NCBI RefSeq assembly: GCF_900091515.1
Contig: NZ_LT607410.1
Location: 4,836,001-4,900,000, forward strand
Source of the DNA: Micromonospora purpureochromogenes
GTDB lineage: Bacteria; Actinomycetota; Actinomycetes; Mycobacteriales; Micromonosporaceae
Direction: 5' to 3'
DNA length: 64,000 nt
Part shown: positions 1-10,616 of the stretch, piece by piece
How the letters are laid out: each line of letters begins with the position of its first letter
Position numbering within the stretch: position 1 is the stretch's first letter
Made by a program: the position numbers and the translations under genes
Notes under the pieces: generated by a model
The model's database searches: none
The model's input: only the letters and a program-made list of their open reading frames with translations
What the model was told of the DNA's origin: nothing

Positions 1-271
1 GCAGCCGCAGGTCGAGCACGACCAGGTCGTACGGGGTGCCGGCGCCGGAGAGCGCGCGGAGCACGTCGGCCGGCGCGACGTACGGGGTGCCGAGGCAGAG
101 GCTGAGCAGCGCGGCGAGGGCGAGCAGCACGGTCGAGGCGAGCGCGACGAGCACCGCGCGGCGGCGCACCTGGAGGCTGACCGGCCCGACCCGCACCAAC
201 GACCGGCCGGGCAGCCCGGCGAGGCCCGTCGGGGCGGCGGCCGGGGCAATGGTCAGGTCGGGGGCGGTCAT
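1..271 (-). CDS. FecCD-family siderophore ABC transporter permease, N-terminal part (cut by window edge)
   Basis: About 90 residues are visible, reading from ATG at 271 leftwards off the window. A polar N-terminus is followed by one hydrophobic segment (residues about 36-62) and then the stretch PADVLRALSGAG, which resembles the region after the first membrane helix in FecCD permeases. The ATG overlaps the stop of the upstream permease by four bases (268-271), so the two are translationally coupled and probably form the two permease subunits of one ferric-siderophore importer. The family moves substrate delivered by a lipoprotein through the inner membrane; ATPase and binding protein are not in the window. 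Regulation would be shared through the iron box at 1333-1353. Confidence 0.85.
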   Translation of the reverse strand, partial: MTAPDLTIAPAAAPTGLAGLPGRSLVRVGPVSLQVRRRAVLVALASTVLLALAALLSLCLGTPYVAPADVLRALSGAGTPYDLVVLDLRL

Positions 272-1314
272 GCGGTCACCACCTTGGCGCGGCGGACCAG
301 GTACGCCAGCAACGGCGCGCCGATCAGCGCGGTGATGATCCCGGCCGGCACCTCACCGGGCGGGGCGATCAGCCGGCCGACGATGTCGGCGCCGAGCAGC
401 AGGGTGGGGCCGAGCAGGGCGGAGACGCCCAGCGTCCAGCGGTGGTCGGCGCCGACCAGGGCGCGGGCCAGGTGCGGCACGGCGAGCCCGACGAAGGCGA
501 TCGGCCCGGCCGAGGCGACCGCGGCACCGGTGAGCAGCACGGCGGCCGCGCCGCCGCCGAGGCGTACCAGGCCGATCCGGTGGCCCAGGCCGCGGGCGAC
601 GTCGTCGCCGAGGGCGAGCGCGTCGAGGCCCCGGGCGACCACCGCGGCCAGGGCCAGCCCGGCCAGGACGAACGGCAGCACCTGGGCGGCGACGCCGAGA
701 TCCCGCCCGGTCAGCCCGCCGACGACCCAGAACCGGTACTCCTCGAAGGTGCGCGCGTCGATGCTGAGCAGCGCGTACACCACGGAGGCGAGGCTGGCGT
801 CGAGGGCCGCGCCGATCAGCGCGAGGGTGACCGGGCTGGCGCCCTCGCGGGTCCGGTTGGCGACGGCGAAGACCAGCAGGCCGGCGCCGAGCGCGCCCGC
901 GATGCCGAACCAGACGTACCCGGCGAGGCTGCCGACGCCGAGGACGGCGATGGCCAGCACGACGCCGAAGGAGGCGCCGGCGCTGATGCCGAGGATCCGC
1001 GGCTCGGCGAGTGGGTTGCGGGTGAGCGCCTGGAAGAGCACCCCGGCGACCGCGAGGGCGAGGCCGACGACCAGGCCCAGGGCGGTACGCGGCATCCGCA
1101 GCTCGCGCACGATGGTGCTCGCCGTTCCCCCGTCCGGGGCGACCAGGGCGGTCCAGACCTGACCCACGCCCAGCGGCCGGCTGCCGAGCGCGAGGCTGGC
1201 CAGGACGGCCAGGAGCAGCGCCAGCGCGGCCGCGACGGCGACGGCGGTGCGGCGGCCCCGCCGTCCGCCGGTGCGGCGGGCGGCGCCGACCGGACGTGCG
1301 GCGAGGGTGGTCAC
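268..1314 (-). CDS. FecCD-family iron-siderophore ABC transporter permease
   Basis: 348 residues from a GTG start, with GGGAG about 5 bases ahead. A basic N-terminus is followed by many hydrophobic segments. The family signature is clear: GVLFQALTRNPLAEPRILG after the first helices (about residues 90-110), and a C-terminal part with GADIVGR and PPGEVPAGIITALIGAP, typical of FepD/BtuC-type permeases. It is the first gene of a minus-strand operon and is followed with a four-base overlap by a second permease. The iron box 18 bases upstream of the start predicts repression by an IdeR/DmdR-type iron regulator when iron is plentiful. The cargo siderophore cannot be read from the sequence. Confidence 0.93.
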   Translation of the reverse strand: MTTLAARPVGAARRTGGRRGRRTAVAVAAALALLLAVLASLALGSRPLGVGQVWTALVAPDGGTASTIVRELRMPRTALGLVVGLALAVAGVLFQALTRNPLAEPRILGISAGASFGVVLAIAVLGVGSLAGYVWFGIAGALGAGLLVFAVANRTREGASPVTLALIGAALDASLASVVYALLSIDARTFEEYRFWVVGGLTGRDLGVAAQVLPFVLAGLALAAVVARGLDALALGDDVARGLGHRIGLVRLGGGAAAVLLTGAAVASAGPIAFVGLAVPHLARALVGADHRWTLGVSALLGPTLLLGADIVGRLIAPPGEVPAGIITALIGAPLLAYLVRRAKVVTA

Positions 1315-1332
1315 GATGCTCCCGAGCTGGAA

Positions 1333-1353
1333 CTAAGGTACGCCTTACCTTAG
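1333..1353. promoter_or_regulatory. Iron box (IdeR/DmdR-type operator)
   Basis: The palindromic core TAAGGTACGCCTTACCTTA (1334-1352) resembles the actinobacterial iron-box consensus TTAGGTTAGSCTAACCTAA. I count 13 of 19 matches, including both conserved AGG...CCT arms. It ends 18 bases upstream of the permease GTG at 1314, where a bound repressor would cover the minus-strand promoter. Confidence 0.8.
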
Positions 1354-1438
1354 CCGAGATGCGAAGGGTGACCTAACCGAGCACCGTCGATCAGTCACCG
1401 ACCCGGGCACACCGGAACCAACCGGGGGAAATCACCCC

Positions 1439-1444
1439 TACCCT
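1439..1444 (+). promoter_or_regulatory. -10 element (TACCCT), probably leaderless start of the YciI-like gene
   Basis: TACCCT fits the actinobacterial TANNNT -10 pattern and ends 6 bases before the ATG at 1451. No Shine-Dalgarno-like purine run sits between, so transcription probably begins at the start codon itself. No good -35 is visible. Confidence 0.5.
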
Positions 1445-1450
1445 GGGTCC

Positions 1451-1810
1451 ATGCGATTCGACCAGCACACCCTCGTCCTCTTCAGCCGCCCGGCGGACGC
1501 GCCGGAGCTGCCCCGGGACGCGGCGGATCTGCTGCACGACACCCACCTGGCCCACCAGGCGGGGCTGGCGGAGCAGGGGCTCGTGCTCGCCGCCGGCCCG
1601 TTCGTGGACCCGGACGACCCGAGCCTGCGCGGTCTCGCGGTGCTGCCGATCAGCCCGGACGAGGCCCGCGAGCTGTACGCCAACGACCCCGCGGTGCGCG
1701 CCGGCCAACTCGTGGTGCGGGTGGCGAGCTGGCTGGTGCCGGAGGGCAACGTGCGCTACGAGAGCGTCGGCGTGCCCCGCTCGATGCTGGAGGCCGCCGC
1801 CGGCGACTGA
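1451..1810 (+). CDS. YciI-like (YCII domain) protein
   Basis: 119 residues. The fold-family cues are a beta strand near the N-terminus (HTLVLFSRP), a helix with a histidine (LLHDTHLAHQAGL), then GLVLAAGPF, a conserved-looking DDPSLRG and VLPISPDEARELYANDP, followed by VRAGQLVVRVASW. This order is typical of YciI-like proteins, small ferredoxin-like-fold proteins related to muconolactone isomerase whose cellular role is mostly unknown. The gene faces away from the iron-regulated permeases; the iron box lies about 100 bases upstream but there is no strong reason to assign it to this gene. It ends convergently with the cytidine deaminase. Confidence 0.8.
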   Translation: MRFDQHTLVLFSRPADAPELPRDAADLLHDTHLAHQAGLAEQGLVLAAGPFVDPDDPSLRGLAVLPISPDEARELYANDPAVRAGQLVVRVASWLVPEGNVRYESVGVPRSMLEAAAGD

Positions 1811-1865
1811 CCCGCCGCCGCAACGGGCCGAGGCGCCGCCGGCGAACTGACCCCGGGAGGCGGGA

Positions 1866-2339
1866 TCAGTCCTCGGAGGCCGGCCGGCTGCTCGGCACGC
1901 TGGGCATCGGCCACTGCCCGGTGCGCACCGCCATCGGCGCGTCGAGCTGGTGGTCGCCCCAGACGTACGTCTCGGGCAGCAGCTCGGCGACGGGCACCGG
2001 GCGCAGCGCGTCCATCGGCCCGACGATCACCTTGATCGACGGGAAGTAGTCCAGCAGCACCTGCCGGCACCGCCCGCAGGGCGGGATGACGCCCCGCCCC
2101 CGGTCACCCACCGCGACGATGGCCTCCAGCTCGCCGGCCCCCTGGGTGGCGGCGGCGCCGATCGCGACCACCTCGGCGCACGGGCCACCGGTGAAGTGGT
2201 AGACGTTGACGCCGGTGAAGACCCGGCCGTCGGCGGTCCGGGCCGCGGCGGCGACGGTGTGGTTGTCGCTGCGGCAGCGCAGCTTGGCGACCGCGGTCGC
2301 CGCCTGCACCAGCGCGCGGTCGGTGTCCAGCATCGTCAT
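1866..2339 (-). CDS. cdd: Cytidine deaminase-like zinc enzyme
   Basis: 157 residues. Zinc-dependent nucleoside deaminase motifs are complete: C54-A-E56 (GGPCAEVVAIGAA) supplies one zinc ligand and the proton-shuttling glutamate, and PCGRCRQ supplies C88 and C91. The family hydrolyses cytidine or deoxycytidine to uridine or deoxyuridine in pyrimidine salvage. The C-terminus (residues 118-157) is longer than in the compact tetrameric CDAs and recalls blasticidin-S deaminase-type relatives, so another cytosine nucleoside is possible. The start at 2339 was chosen because upstream sequence in the same frame is antisense to hrpA. The gene is divergent from hrpA; a TAGAGT -10 candidate lies at 2374-2379 on the minus strand. 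Confidence 0.88.
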   Translation of the reverse strand: MTMLDTDRALVQAATAVAKLRCRSDNHTVAAAARTADGRVFTGVNVYHFTGGPCAEVVAIGAAATQGAGELEAIVAVGDRGRGVIPPCGRCRQVLLDYFPSIKVIVGPMDALRPVPVAELLPETYVWGDHQLDAPMAVRTGQWPMPSVPSSRPASED

Positions 2340-2486
2340 GTCGCCGCCCCCGGATCGGTGTCGCTCGGCGAAAACTCTAGCCTGGCCGGCCCGCCGCCCC
2401 GGGCAGCGACGCCGACGGGGTGCGGCCGGCGACCGGAGGTAACCCGGGGGCGCTCCGGCGGCGGGCTGCCTATCCTTGGCGACGAC

Positions 2487-5400
2487 ATGCAGAATCCAGC
2501 CGTACCCGCCGAGGCCGTCACCGTCCGCGACCTGCACCGCCGCCTCTCCTCGCTGATGTTCCGCGACCAGCGCCGCCTGCAGCGGCGGCTGGACGGCGCA
2601 CGCAAGCTGCGGGAGCCCGAGCGGCGCGACGGCGCGCTCGCCGAGATCGCCGCGGACGTGGCGCGCGCCGAGGCGCGGCTGGCGGACCGGCGGGCCGCCG
2701 TGCCGGTGATCACCTATCCGGTGCAGTTGCCGGTCAGCGAGCGGCGGGACGACATCGCCGCCGCGATCCGCGACCACCAGGTGGTGATCGTGGCCGGCGA
2801 GACCGGCTCCGGCAAGACCACCCAGCTGCCCAAGATCTGCCTGGAGCTGGGGCGCGGGGTGCACGGCCTGATCGGGCACACCCAGCCCCGCCGGCTGGCC
2901 GCCCGGACGGTCGCCGACCGGATCGCCGAGGAACTCGGCACCGAGCTCGGCGACGTGGTCGGCTACAAGGTGCGCTTCAACGACCAGGTGAGCGACCGCA
3001 GCCTGGTCAAGCTGATGACCGACGGCATCCTGCTGGCCGAGTTGCAGACCGACCGGATGCTGCGCCAGTACGACACGTTGATCATCGACGAGGCGCACGA
3101 GCGCAGCCTCAACATCGACTTCATCCTCGGGTACCTCCGGCAGCTCCTGCCCCGCCGCCCCGACCTCAAGGTGGTCATCACCTCGGCGACCATCGAGACG
3201 GACCGGTTCGCCCGGCACTTCGCCGACGCCGACGGCGAGCCGGCCCCGATCGTCGAGGTCTCCGGGCGGACGTACCCGGTGGAGGTGCGGTACCGGCCGC
3301 TGGTCGAGGTGAGCGAGGCCGACGAGGACGAGGGCGACGACGAGGAGAACGTCCGCGACCAGATCCAGGCGATCGGCGACGCGGTCGAGGAGCTGGCCGC
3401 CGAGGGACCCGGCGACATCCTGGTCTTCCTCTCCGGCGAGCGGGAGATCCGCGACACCGCCGACGCGCTGGGCAAGCTGGTGGAGAAGAAACGGTCGCTG
3501 CTCGGCACCGAGATCCTCCCCCTGTACGCCCGGCTGTCGATCGCCGAGCAGCACCGGGTCTTCGCCCCGCACGCCGGGCGGCGGGTGGTGCTGGCCACCA
3601 ACGTCGCCGAGACGTCGCTGACCGTCCCCGGCATCAAGTACGTGGTGGATCCGGGCACGGCCCGCATCTCGCGCTACTCCAGCCGGCTCAAGGTCCAGCG
3701 GCTGCCCATCGAGCCGGTGTCGCAGGCCTCGGCAAACCAGCGCAAGGGCCGCTGCGGGCGTACCTCGGACGGCATCTGCATCCGCCTCTACGACGAGCAG
3801 GACTTCCTCTCCCGGCCCGAGTTCACCGACCCGGAGATCCTGCGCACCAACCTCGCCTCGGTCATCCTCCAGATGACCTCGATCGGGCTCGGCGACGTCG
3901 CCGCGTTCCCGTTCATCGACCCGCCGGACCGGCGCAACGTCGCCGACGGCGTCAACCTGCTGCACGAGCTGGGCGCGCTCGACCCGACCGAGACCGACCC
4001 GGCGAAGCGGCTCACCCCGCTGGGCCGGCGGCTGGCCCAGCTGCCGGTCGACCCCCGGCTGGCCCGGATGGTGCTGGAGGGCGAGCGCAACGGCTGCGCC
4101 ACCGAGGTGGTGGTGATCGCCGCCGCGCTGTCCATCCAGGACCCGCGCGAGCGGCCGGCGGAGAAGCAGGCGCAGGCCGACCAGGCGCACGCCCGGTTCG
4201 CCGACAAGGAGTCCGACTTCGTCGCCTTCCTCAACCTGTGGCGCTACCTGCGAGAGCAGCAGCGAACGCTGTCGTCGAGCGCGTTCCGCCGGATGTGCAA
4301 GGCCGAGTACCTGAACTACCTGCGGGTCCGCGAGTGGCAGGACATCGTCAGCCAGTTGCGCCAGGTGCTGCGTACCCCGGATCAGGGCGGCGGCGGGCGC
4401 GGCCGGCGCGGCGCGACGGAGGCCCCGGCGGACGGCGGCCGGCGCGGCCCGACCGCGGACCTGCCGGAGGAGATCGACACCCCGAAGGTGCACCAGTCGC
4501 TGCTGCCCGGCCTGCTGTCCCACGTCGGGCTCAAGGACGCGCAGAAGCACGAGTACCTGGGGGCGCGCGGTGCGAAGTTCGCGATCTTCCCCGGCTCGGC
4601 GCTGTTCAAGAAGCCACCGCGCTGGGTGATGGCCGCCGAGCTGGTGGAGACCTCCCGGCTCTGGGGCCGGGTCGCCGGGCGGGTCGAGCCGGAGTGGGTC
4701 GAGCCGCTGGCGCAGCACCTGGTCAAGCGCAGCTACAGCGAGCCGCACTGGGAGAAGAAGCAGGCCGCGGTGATGGCCTACGAGAAGGTCACCCTGTACG
4801 GCATCCCGCTGGTCACCTCCCGCAAGGTCAACTTCGGCCGGATCGACCCGGCGCTGTCGCGGGAGCTGTTCATCCGGCACGCCCTGGTCGAGGGCGACTG
4901 GCAGACCCACCACCAGTTCTGGGGGGGCAACCAGCGGCTGCTCACCGAGATCGAGGAGCTGGAGAACCGGGCCCGGCGGCGGGACATCATGGTCGACGAC
5001 GAGACGATCTTCCACTTCTACGACCACCGCATCCCCGCCGACGTGGTCTCCGGCCGGCACTTCGACTCGTGGTGGAAGAAGACCCGGCGGGAGCAGCCGG
5101 AGCTGCTCACCTTCACCCGCGAGCTGCTCATCAACGCCGGTCGCGGCGGGGTGGACGAGGCCGACTACCCGGACGAGTGGCAGGCCGACGGGGTCACCCT
5201 GCCGCTGACCTACACCTTCGACCCGGGCACCCCGACCGACGGCGTGACCGTGGACATCCCGCTGCCGCTGCTCAACCAGGTGCCGGCGGAGACCTTCGAC
5301 TGGCAGGTGCCGGGGCTGCGCGAGGAACTGGTCGTCGCGCTGATCCGGTCGCTGCCCAAGGCCGTCCGGCGCAACTTCGTCCCGGTGCCGGACTACGCCC

Positions 5401-6527
5401 GGGCCGCGCTGGCGGCGATGCCGGCGGGCGAGGAGCCGCTGCTGGACGCGCTGACCCGGCAGCTGCGCCGGATGACCGGCGTCACCGTGCCGCGCGACGC
5501 CTGGGACGTCGACCGGCTCCCGGCCCACCTGCGGGTCAGCTTCCGGGTGCTCGACGAGGAGAACAAGCCGGTCGCCGAGGGCAAGGACCTGCCGGCCCTG
5601 CAACGCCAGCTCCGCCAGGAGGTACGCCAGGTCGTGGCCGCCGCCGCGCCGGACGTCGCCCGGACGGGCCTCCGTGAGTGGAGCATCGACGTTCTTCCTC
5701 GCACCATCGAGCAGGTCCGGGCCGGTTACGCGGTGACCGCGTACCCGGCGCTGGTCGACGAGGGCGCGACGGTCGGGGTGAAGGTGTTCGACTCCGAGGC
5801 CGAGCAGGCCGCGGCGCACTGGGCGGGCACCCGGCGGCTGCTGCGGCTGACCGTGCCGTCGCCGGCCAAGTTCCTGCAGGGCCGGCTCTCCAACGAGGCG
5901 AAGCTCGCGCTCAGCCGCAACCCGCACGGCGGGGTGCAGGAGCTGATCTCCGATGCCGCCGGGGCCGCGATCGACAAGCTGATCGCCGACGCGGGCGGAC
6001 CGGCCTGGGACGCCGAGGGCTTCGCCGCGCTGCGCGAGCGGGTCCGCGCCGACCTGATCGACACGGTGGTCGACGTGATGGACCTGGTCCGCCGGGTCCT
6101 CGCCGCCGCGTACGCGGTGGAGCAGCGCCTCGGCGCGACCCGCAACCTGGCCGTGGTGGCCGCCCTGGCCGACATCCGCCACCAGCTCTCCGGGCTGGTG
6201 CACAAGGGGTTCGTCACCGAGACCGGGTACGCGCGCCTGCCCGACCTGCTGCGCTACCTGACCGCGATCGAACGGCGCCTGGACCGGCTGCCGGGCAACC
6301 CGCAGCGGGACAAGCAGCAGCAGGACCGGATCGCGGTGGTGCAGAAGGAGTACGCCGACATGCTCGCCGCGCTGCCGCCCAGCCGCCGCAACTCGGCGGC
6401 GGTACGGCAGATCCGGTGGATGATCGAGGAGTTGCGGGTGAGCGTCTTCGCCCAGGCGCTCGGCACCCCGTACCCGGTGTCGGAGCAGCGGATCTACCGG
6501 GCGATGGACGACGCCGAGGGGCGCTGA
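2487..6527 (+). CDS. hrpA: ATP-dependent RNA helicase HrpA (DEAH box)
   Basis: 1346 residues, the usual length for bacterial HrpA. Walker A GETGSGKT lies at about residues 104-111, the DEAH box at 201-204 within LIIDEAHERS, followed by motif III SAT and the C-terminal helicase motifs (VLATNVAETSLTVPG, QRKGRCGR). The winged-helix/HA2 and OB-fold regions follow, and a long C-terminal extension specific to HrpA completes the protein. HrpA unwinds RNA and in other bacteria helps resolve stalled ribosomes or process mRNA. The ATG at 2487 is chosen because the frame upstream is antisense to the deaminase; TATCCT at 2471-2476 is a likely -10, giving little or no leader. An insert of low-complexity Gly/Arg residues at about 632-650 is not part of the core fold. 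Confidence 0.96.
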   Translation: MQNPAVPAEAVTVRDLHRRLSSLMFRDQRRLQRRLDGARKLREPERRDGALAEIAADVARAEARLADRRAAVPVITYPVQLPVSERRDDIAAAIRDHQVVIVAGETGSGKTTQLPKICLELGRGVHGLIGHTQPRRLAARTVADRIAEELGTELGDVVGYKVRFNDQVSDRSLVKLMTDGILLAELQTDRMLRQYDTLIIDEAHERSLNIDFILGYLRQLLPRRPDLKVVITSATIETDRFARHFADADGEPAPIVEVSGRTYPVEVRYRPLVEVSEADEDEGDDEENVRDQIQAIGDAVEELAAEGPGDILVFLSGEREIRDTADALGKLVEKKRSLLGTEILPLYARLSIAEQHRVFAPHAGRRVVLATNVAETSLTVPGIKYVVDPGTARISRYSSRLKVQRLPIEPVSQASANQRKGRCGRTSDGICIRLYDEQDFLSRPEFTDPEILRTNLASVILQMTSIGLGDVAAFPFIDPPDRRNVADGVNLLHELGALDPTETDPAKRLTPLGRRLAQLPVDPRLARMVLEGERNGCATEVVVIAAALSIQDPRERPAEKQAQADQAHARFADKESDFVAFLNLWRYLREQQRTLSSSAFRRMCKAEYLNYLRVREWQDIVSQLRQVLRTPDQGGGGRGRRGATEAPADGGRRGPTADLPEEIDTPKVHQSLLPGLLSHVGLKDAQKHEYLGARGAKFAIFPGSALFKKPPRWVMAAELVETSRLWGRVAGRVEPEWVEPLAQHLVKRSYSEPHWEKKQAAVMAYEKVTLYGIPLVTSRKVNFGRIDPALSRELFIRHALVEGDWQTHHQFWGGNQRLLTEIEELENRARRRDIMVDDETIFHFYDHRIPADVVSGRHFDSWWKKTRREQPELLTFTRELLINAGRGGVDEADYPDEWQADGVTLPLTYTFDPGTPTDGVTVDIPLPLLNQVPAETFDWQVPGLREELVVALIRSLPKAVRRNFVPVPDYARAALAAMPAGEEPLLDALTRQLRRMTGVTVPRDAWDVDRLPAHLRVSFRVLDEENKPVAEGKDLPALQRQLRQEVRQVVAAAAPDVARTGLREWSIDVLPRTIEQVRAGYAVTAYPALVDEGATVGVKVFDSEAEQAAAHWAGTRRLLRLTVPSPAKFLQGRLSNEAKLALSRNPHGGVQELISDAAGAAIDKLIADAGGPAWDAEGFAALRERVRADLIDTVVDVMDLVRRVLAAAYAVEQRLGATRNLAVVAALADIRHQLSGLVHKGFVTETGYARLPDLLRYLTAIERRLDRLPGNPQRDKQQQDRIAVVQKEYADMLAALPPSRRNSAAVRQIRWMIEELRVSVFAQALGTPYPVSEQRIYRAMDDAEGR

Positions 6528-6625
6528 CCCGCCGAGCAGCGCACGGGGCGGCGCCGAGGCCGTCGCTCCGTTATCGTCTGCCGCACCGGTCGTCGGGCGA
6601 CCGGCTTCGATCCCTGGAGCGCAGC

Positions 6626-6958
6626 GTGTCCGTGGTCATCGTCCTCTACGTCGTGGTTCTAGTGGCGAGCGCGGCGCTGCTGCTCGGTGTCGCCGTGACG
6701 TCATTCGCCACCACCTCCGTGGTCGACCGGCTGCTCGCCGCGTTCTTCGCCCTTTGCGCGGCCGGCAACGCGTGGCACCTGATCCGCACCGGCGCGGACC
6801 ACGGGGTGGTCTTTGTCCCCGCGTTCTTCGTCCCGTTCTACGCCGGGTACAAGCTGTATCGGGGATTCCGGCACCGGGAGGAGCGCCGCGCCGACCGGGC
6901 GGCCGGGAAGCAGGCGGTGGCGGCGGCCGAGGAGTGGCGCGCTTCGCGGCGCTGGTAG
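6626..6958 (+). CDS. Small integral membrane protein, function unknown
   Basis: 110 residues from GTG at 6626, with GGAG six bases upstream (6616-6619). Three hydrophobic segments are visible: residues about 2-27, 33-50 and 60-77. A strongly basic and alanine-rich cytoplasmic tail follows (FRHREERRADRAAGK). I recognise no family. A TATCGT -10 candidate lies about 50 bases ahead, so it is probably transcribed separately from hrpA, which ends about 100 bases upstream. It is convergent with the LysR gene. Confidence 0.7.
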   Translation: MSVVIVLYVVVLVASAALLLGVAVTSFATTSVVDRLLAAFFALCAAGNAWHLIRTGADHGVVFVPAFFVPFYAGYKLYRGFRHREERRADRAAGKQAVAAAEEWRASRRW

Positions 6959-6979
6959 CGACCGCAGCGCCGGCGGGAA

Positions 6980-7909
6980 CTAGAGCGGCTCCACCCCCGG
7001 CGGCAGCTCGTCGGCGGCGGTGGCGTCGTGCACGTAGTCGAGCAGTATCCGGCGCAGCTCCCGACCGGCGTGGGTGGGCACCACGTCCCGGCGGCGGGCC
7101 ACCGCGATGGTCCGCCGTACGCCGGGCGGGGCGAGCCGGGTGACCCGGACGCCGGCCCGCCGGGCGACCACGATGCCGGGCACCAGGGCGATACCGAGCC
7201 CGGCCTCGACGAAGCTGAGCACGGCGTCCATCTCGCCGCCGTCGACCGAGATGGTCGGCTCGAAGCCGGCCTCCCGGCAGGCCTGGATGGTGGCGTCGCG
7301 CAGGTCGTAGCCCTCGCGGAACATCACCAGGGGCTGATCACGCAGGTCGGTGATGCGCAGCTGACCGTTGTCCCGGGCGGCGGGCAGCGGGTCCACCGAC
7401 GCGACGACGAGGCTCTCCCGCAGGATCGGGTCGGCGCGCAGCCCCGGGTCGGCGCCCTGGGCCGGCATGATGATCAGCGCCAGGTCGAGGTCGCCGCGCA
7501 GCAGGTCACGGACCAGGTCCTGGGAGCCGCCCTCCTCCACCCGCAGGTCCACGGTGGGGTGCGCGTCGCGGAACCGGCGCAGCACCGGCGGGGCGAGCGA
7601 GGTGGCCAGGCTGGGGGTGGCGCCGAGGCGGACCCGGCCCCGGCGCAGGCCGACCAGCTCCTGCACCTCGCGGGTGGCGGTGTCGACGTCGGCGAGGATC
7701 CGCTTGGCCAACGGCAGCAGCACCTCGCCGGCAGCGGTGAGGGCGATGTTGCCCCTTACCCGTTCGAAGAGCGGGGCCCCCAGGTCGGTCTCCAGGGCGT
7801 GAATTTGCTTACTCAGTGAGGGCTGGGTTATGCCGACGAGGTCGGCGGCTTGGGTGAAATGTCGTACTTCTGCGACCGCCACGAAGTACTTGAGCTGATG
7901 GAGCTGCAT
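6980..7909 (-). CDS. LysR-family transcriptional regulator, divergent from sdhCAB
   Basis: 309 residues. The N-terminal winged helix-turn-helix is typical: LKYFVAVAEVRHFTQAADL, then ITQPSLSKQIHALE as recognition helix, and LFERVRGNIALTAAGEVLL. The remainder is a two-lobed periplasmic-binding-type effector domain (about residues 90-295). LysR regulators usually act on the divergent neighbour and repress themselves; the neighbour here is the succinate dehydrogenase operon, so a metabolite of the citric-acid cycle or a redox signal is the inferred cue. A TAAGCT -10 sits exactly six bases before the ATG, so the transcript is probably leaderless, and that -10 is covered by the dyad at 7914-7928. 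Confidence 0.92.
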   Translation of the reverse strand: MQLHQLKYFVAVAEVRHFTQAADLVGITQPSLSKQIHALETDLGAPLFERVRGNIALTAAGEVLLPLAKRILADVDTATREVQELVGLRRGRVRLGATPSLATSLAPPVLRRFRDAHPTVDLRVEEGGSQDLVRDLLRGDLDLALIIMPAQGADPGLRADPILRESLVVASVDPLPAARDNGQLRITDLRDQPLVMFREGYDLRDATIQACREAGFEPTISVDGGEMDAVLSFVEAGLGIALVPGIVVARRAGVRVTRLAPPGVRRTIAVARRRDVVPTHAGRELRRILLDYVHDATAADELPPGVEPL

Positions 7910-7913
7910 CTAC

Positions 7914-7928
7914 ATAGCTTATGGCTAT
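7914..7928. promoter_or_regulatory. LysR-type operator (ATAGC-N5-GCTAT) overlapping the lysR -10
   Basis: A perfect five-base dyad, ATAGC TTATG GCTAT, contains the T-N11-A pattern that LysR proteins prefer. It overlaps TAAGCT (7916-7921, minus strand), the presumed -10 of lysR, and lies about 20 bases upstream of the presumed sdhC -35. This is the classic geometry for autorepression with activation of the divergent gene. Confidence 0.65.
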
Positions 7929-7949
7929 CAAGACTGCGAGGTCGATGCA

Positions 7950-7979
7950 TTGGACGACTGATCAAAGTCCTCCTAGCGT
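7950..7979 (+). promoter_or_regulatory. sdhCAB promoter (TTGGAC - 18 bp - TAGCGT)
   Basis: A -35-like TTGGAC (7950-7955) and a -10-like TAGCGT (7974-7979) are separated by 18 bases. The GTG chosen for sdhC begins 7 bases after the -10, suggesting a leaderless message. This supports GTG 7987 over the more upstream ATG at 7921, which lies inside the operator. Confidence 0.55.
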
Positions 7980-7986
7980 CGGTCGG

Positions 7987-8676
7987 GTGGTAATCACGAA
8001 AACTCGGTCGCCCATCCGCTCGAACGTCGGCCTGAAGGCCGTCATGGCGGTGACGGGCATCCTCCTGGTGCTCTTCCTCGTCGTCCACATGCTGGGGAAC
8101 CTGAAGATCTTCACCGGCGAGACGTCGTTCGACCACTACGCCCACTGGCTGCGGGACATCGGCACGCCGCTGCTGCCCCACACCTGGTACCTGTGGATCC
8201 AGCGCGCCGTGCTCACCGGCGCCGTGGTGGCGCACATCGTGGCGGCCACCGTGCTGGCCCGGCGCGCCCGCGCCGCCCGCCCGGTGAAGTACGCCCACCG
8301 CAAGAAGATCCAGGGCAGCTACGCCGCCCGCACGATGCGCTGGGGTGGGGTGATCATCCTGCTCTTCGTGATCTACCACATCCTGGACCTGACCACCGGT
8401 CACCTGAACCCTCAGGGCGACGCCGGCAACCCGTACGGCAACGTGGTCACGGACTTCGCGCCGGAGCGCTGGTACGTCACGCTCTTCTACACCCTGGCGA
8501 TCGTCACCGTCGGTTTCCACCTGCGGCACGGCATCTTCAGCGCGCTGCGCAGCCTGGGCCAGCAGACGCCGAAGGGTGAGCGTCGCAACCGGGCGATCGC
8601 GCTGGTCGTCGCGGTCGGCCTCTGCGCCGGCTACCTGGTGGTCCCGTTCGCCGTACTCACCGGATTGGTGTCCTGA
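7987..8676 (+). CDS. sdhC: Succinate dehydrogenase cytochrome b subunit (single membrane anchor)
   Basis: 229 residues with five hydrophobic segments, the pattern of type-B cytochrome b558-like anchors in which one protein replaces SdhC plus SdhD. Candidate haem-ligand histidines lie in [32 protein letters not shown] and GFHLRHGI. It fixes the SdhAB catalytic part to the membrane and passes electrons to menaquinone. The stop is followed by two bases and then the ATG of sdhA; no separate sdhD exists between them. Start chosen at GTG 7987 from promoter position; an ATG at 7921 is in frame but would put the protein start inside the LysR operator. Confidence 0.93.
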   Translation: MVITKTRSPIRSNVGLKAVMAVTGILLVLFLVVHMLGNLKIFTGETSFDHYAHWLRDIGTPLLPHTWYLWIQRAVLTGAVVAHIVAATVLARRARAARPVKYAHRKKIQGSYAARTMRWGGVIILLFVIYHILDLTTGHLNPQGDAGNPYGNVVTDFAPERWYVTLFYTLAIVTVGFHLRHGIFSALRSLGQQTPKGERRNRAIALVVAVGLCAGYLVVPFAVLTGLVS

Positions 8677-8678
8677 CC

Positions 8679-10612
<1,934 letters not shown>

Positions 10613-10616
<4 letters not shown>

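Noticed and set aside
2420..5677. 1085-residue plus-strand frame rich in Arg, Pro and Gly
   Set aside because: It lies inside hrpA in another frame and has no domain pattern; stops are simply rare at this GC content.
2340..6203. Very long minus-strand open frame opposite hrpA (continuous with the deaminase frame)
   Set aside because: Its codons are the antisense image of hrpA in GC-rich DNA and give His/Val/Leu/Arg-rich nonsense; only the 157 residues at 1866-2339 show deaminase motifs.
7921..7986. ATG 7921 as start of sdhC
   Set aside because: It lies in the LysR operator and before the presumed promoter; GTG 7987 follows the -10 by seven bases and gives the normal family N-terminus.
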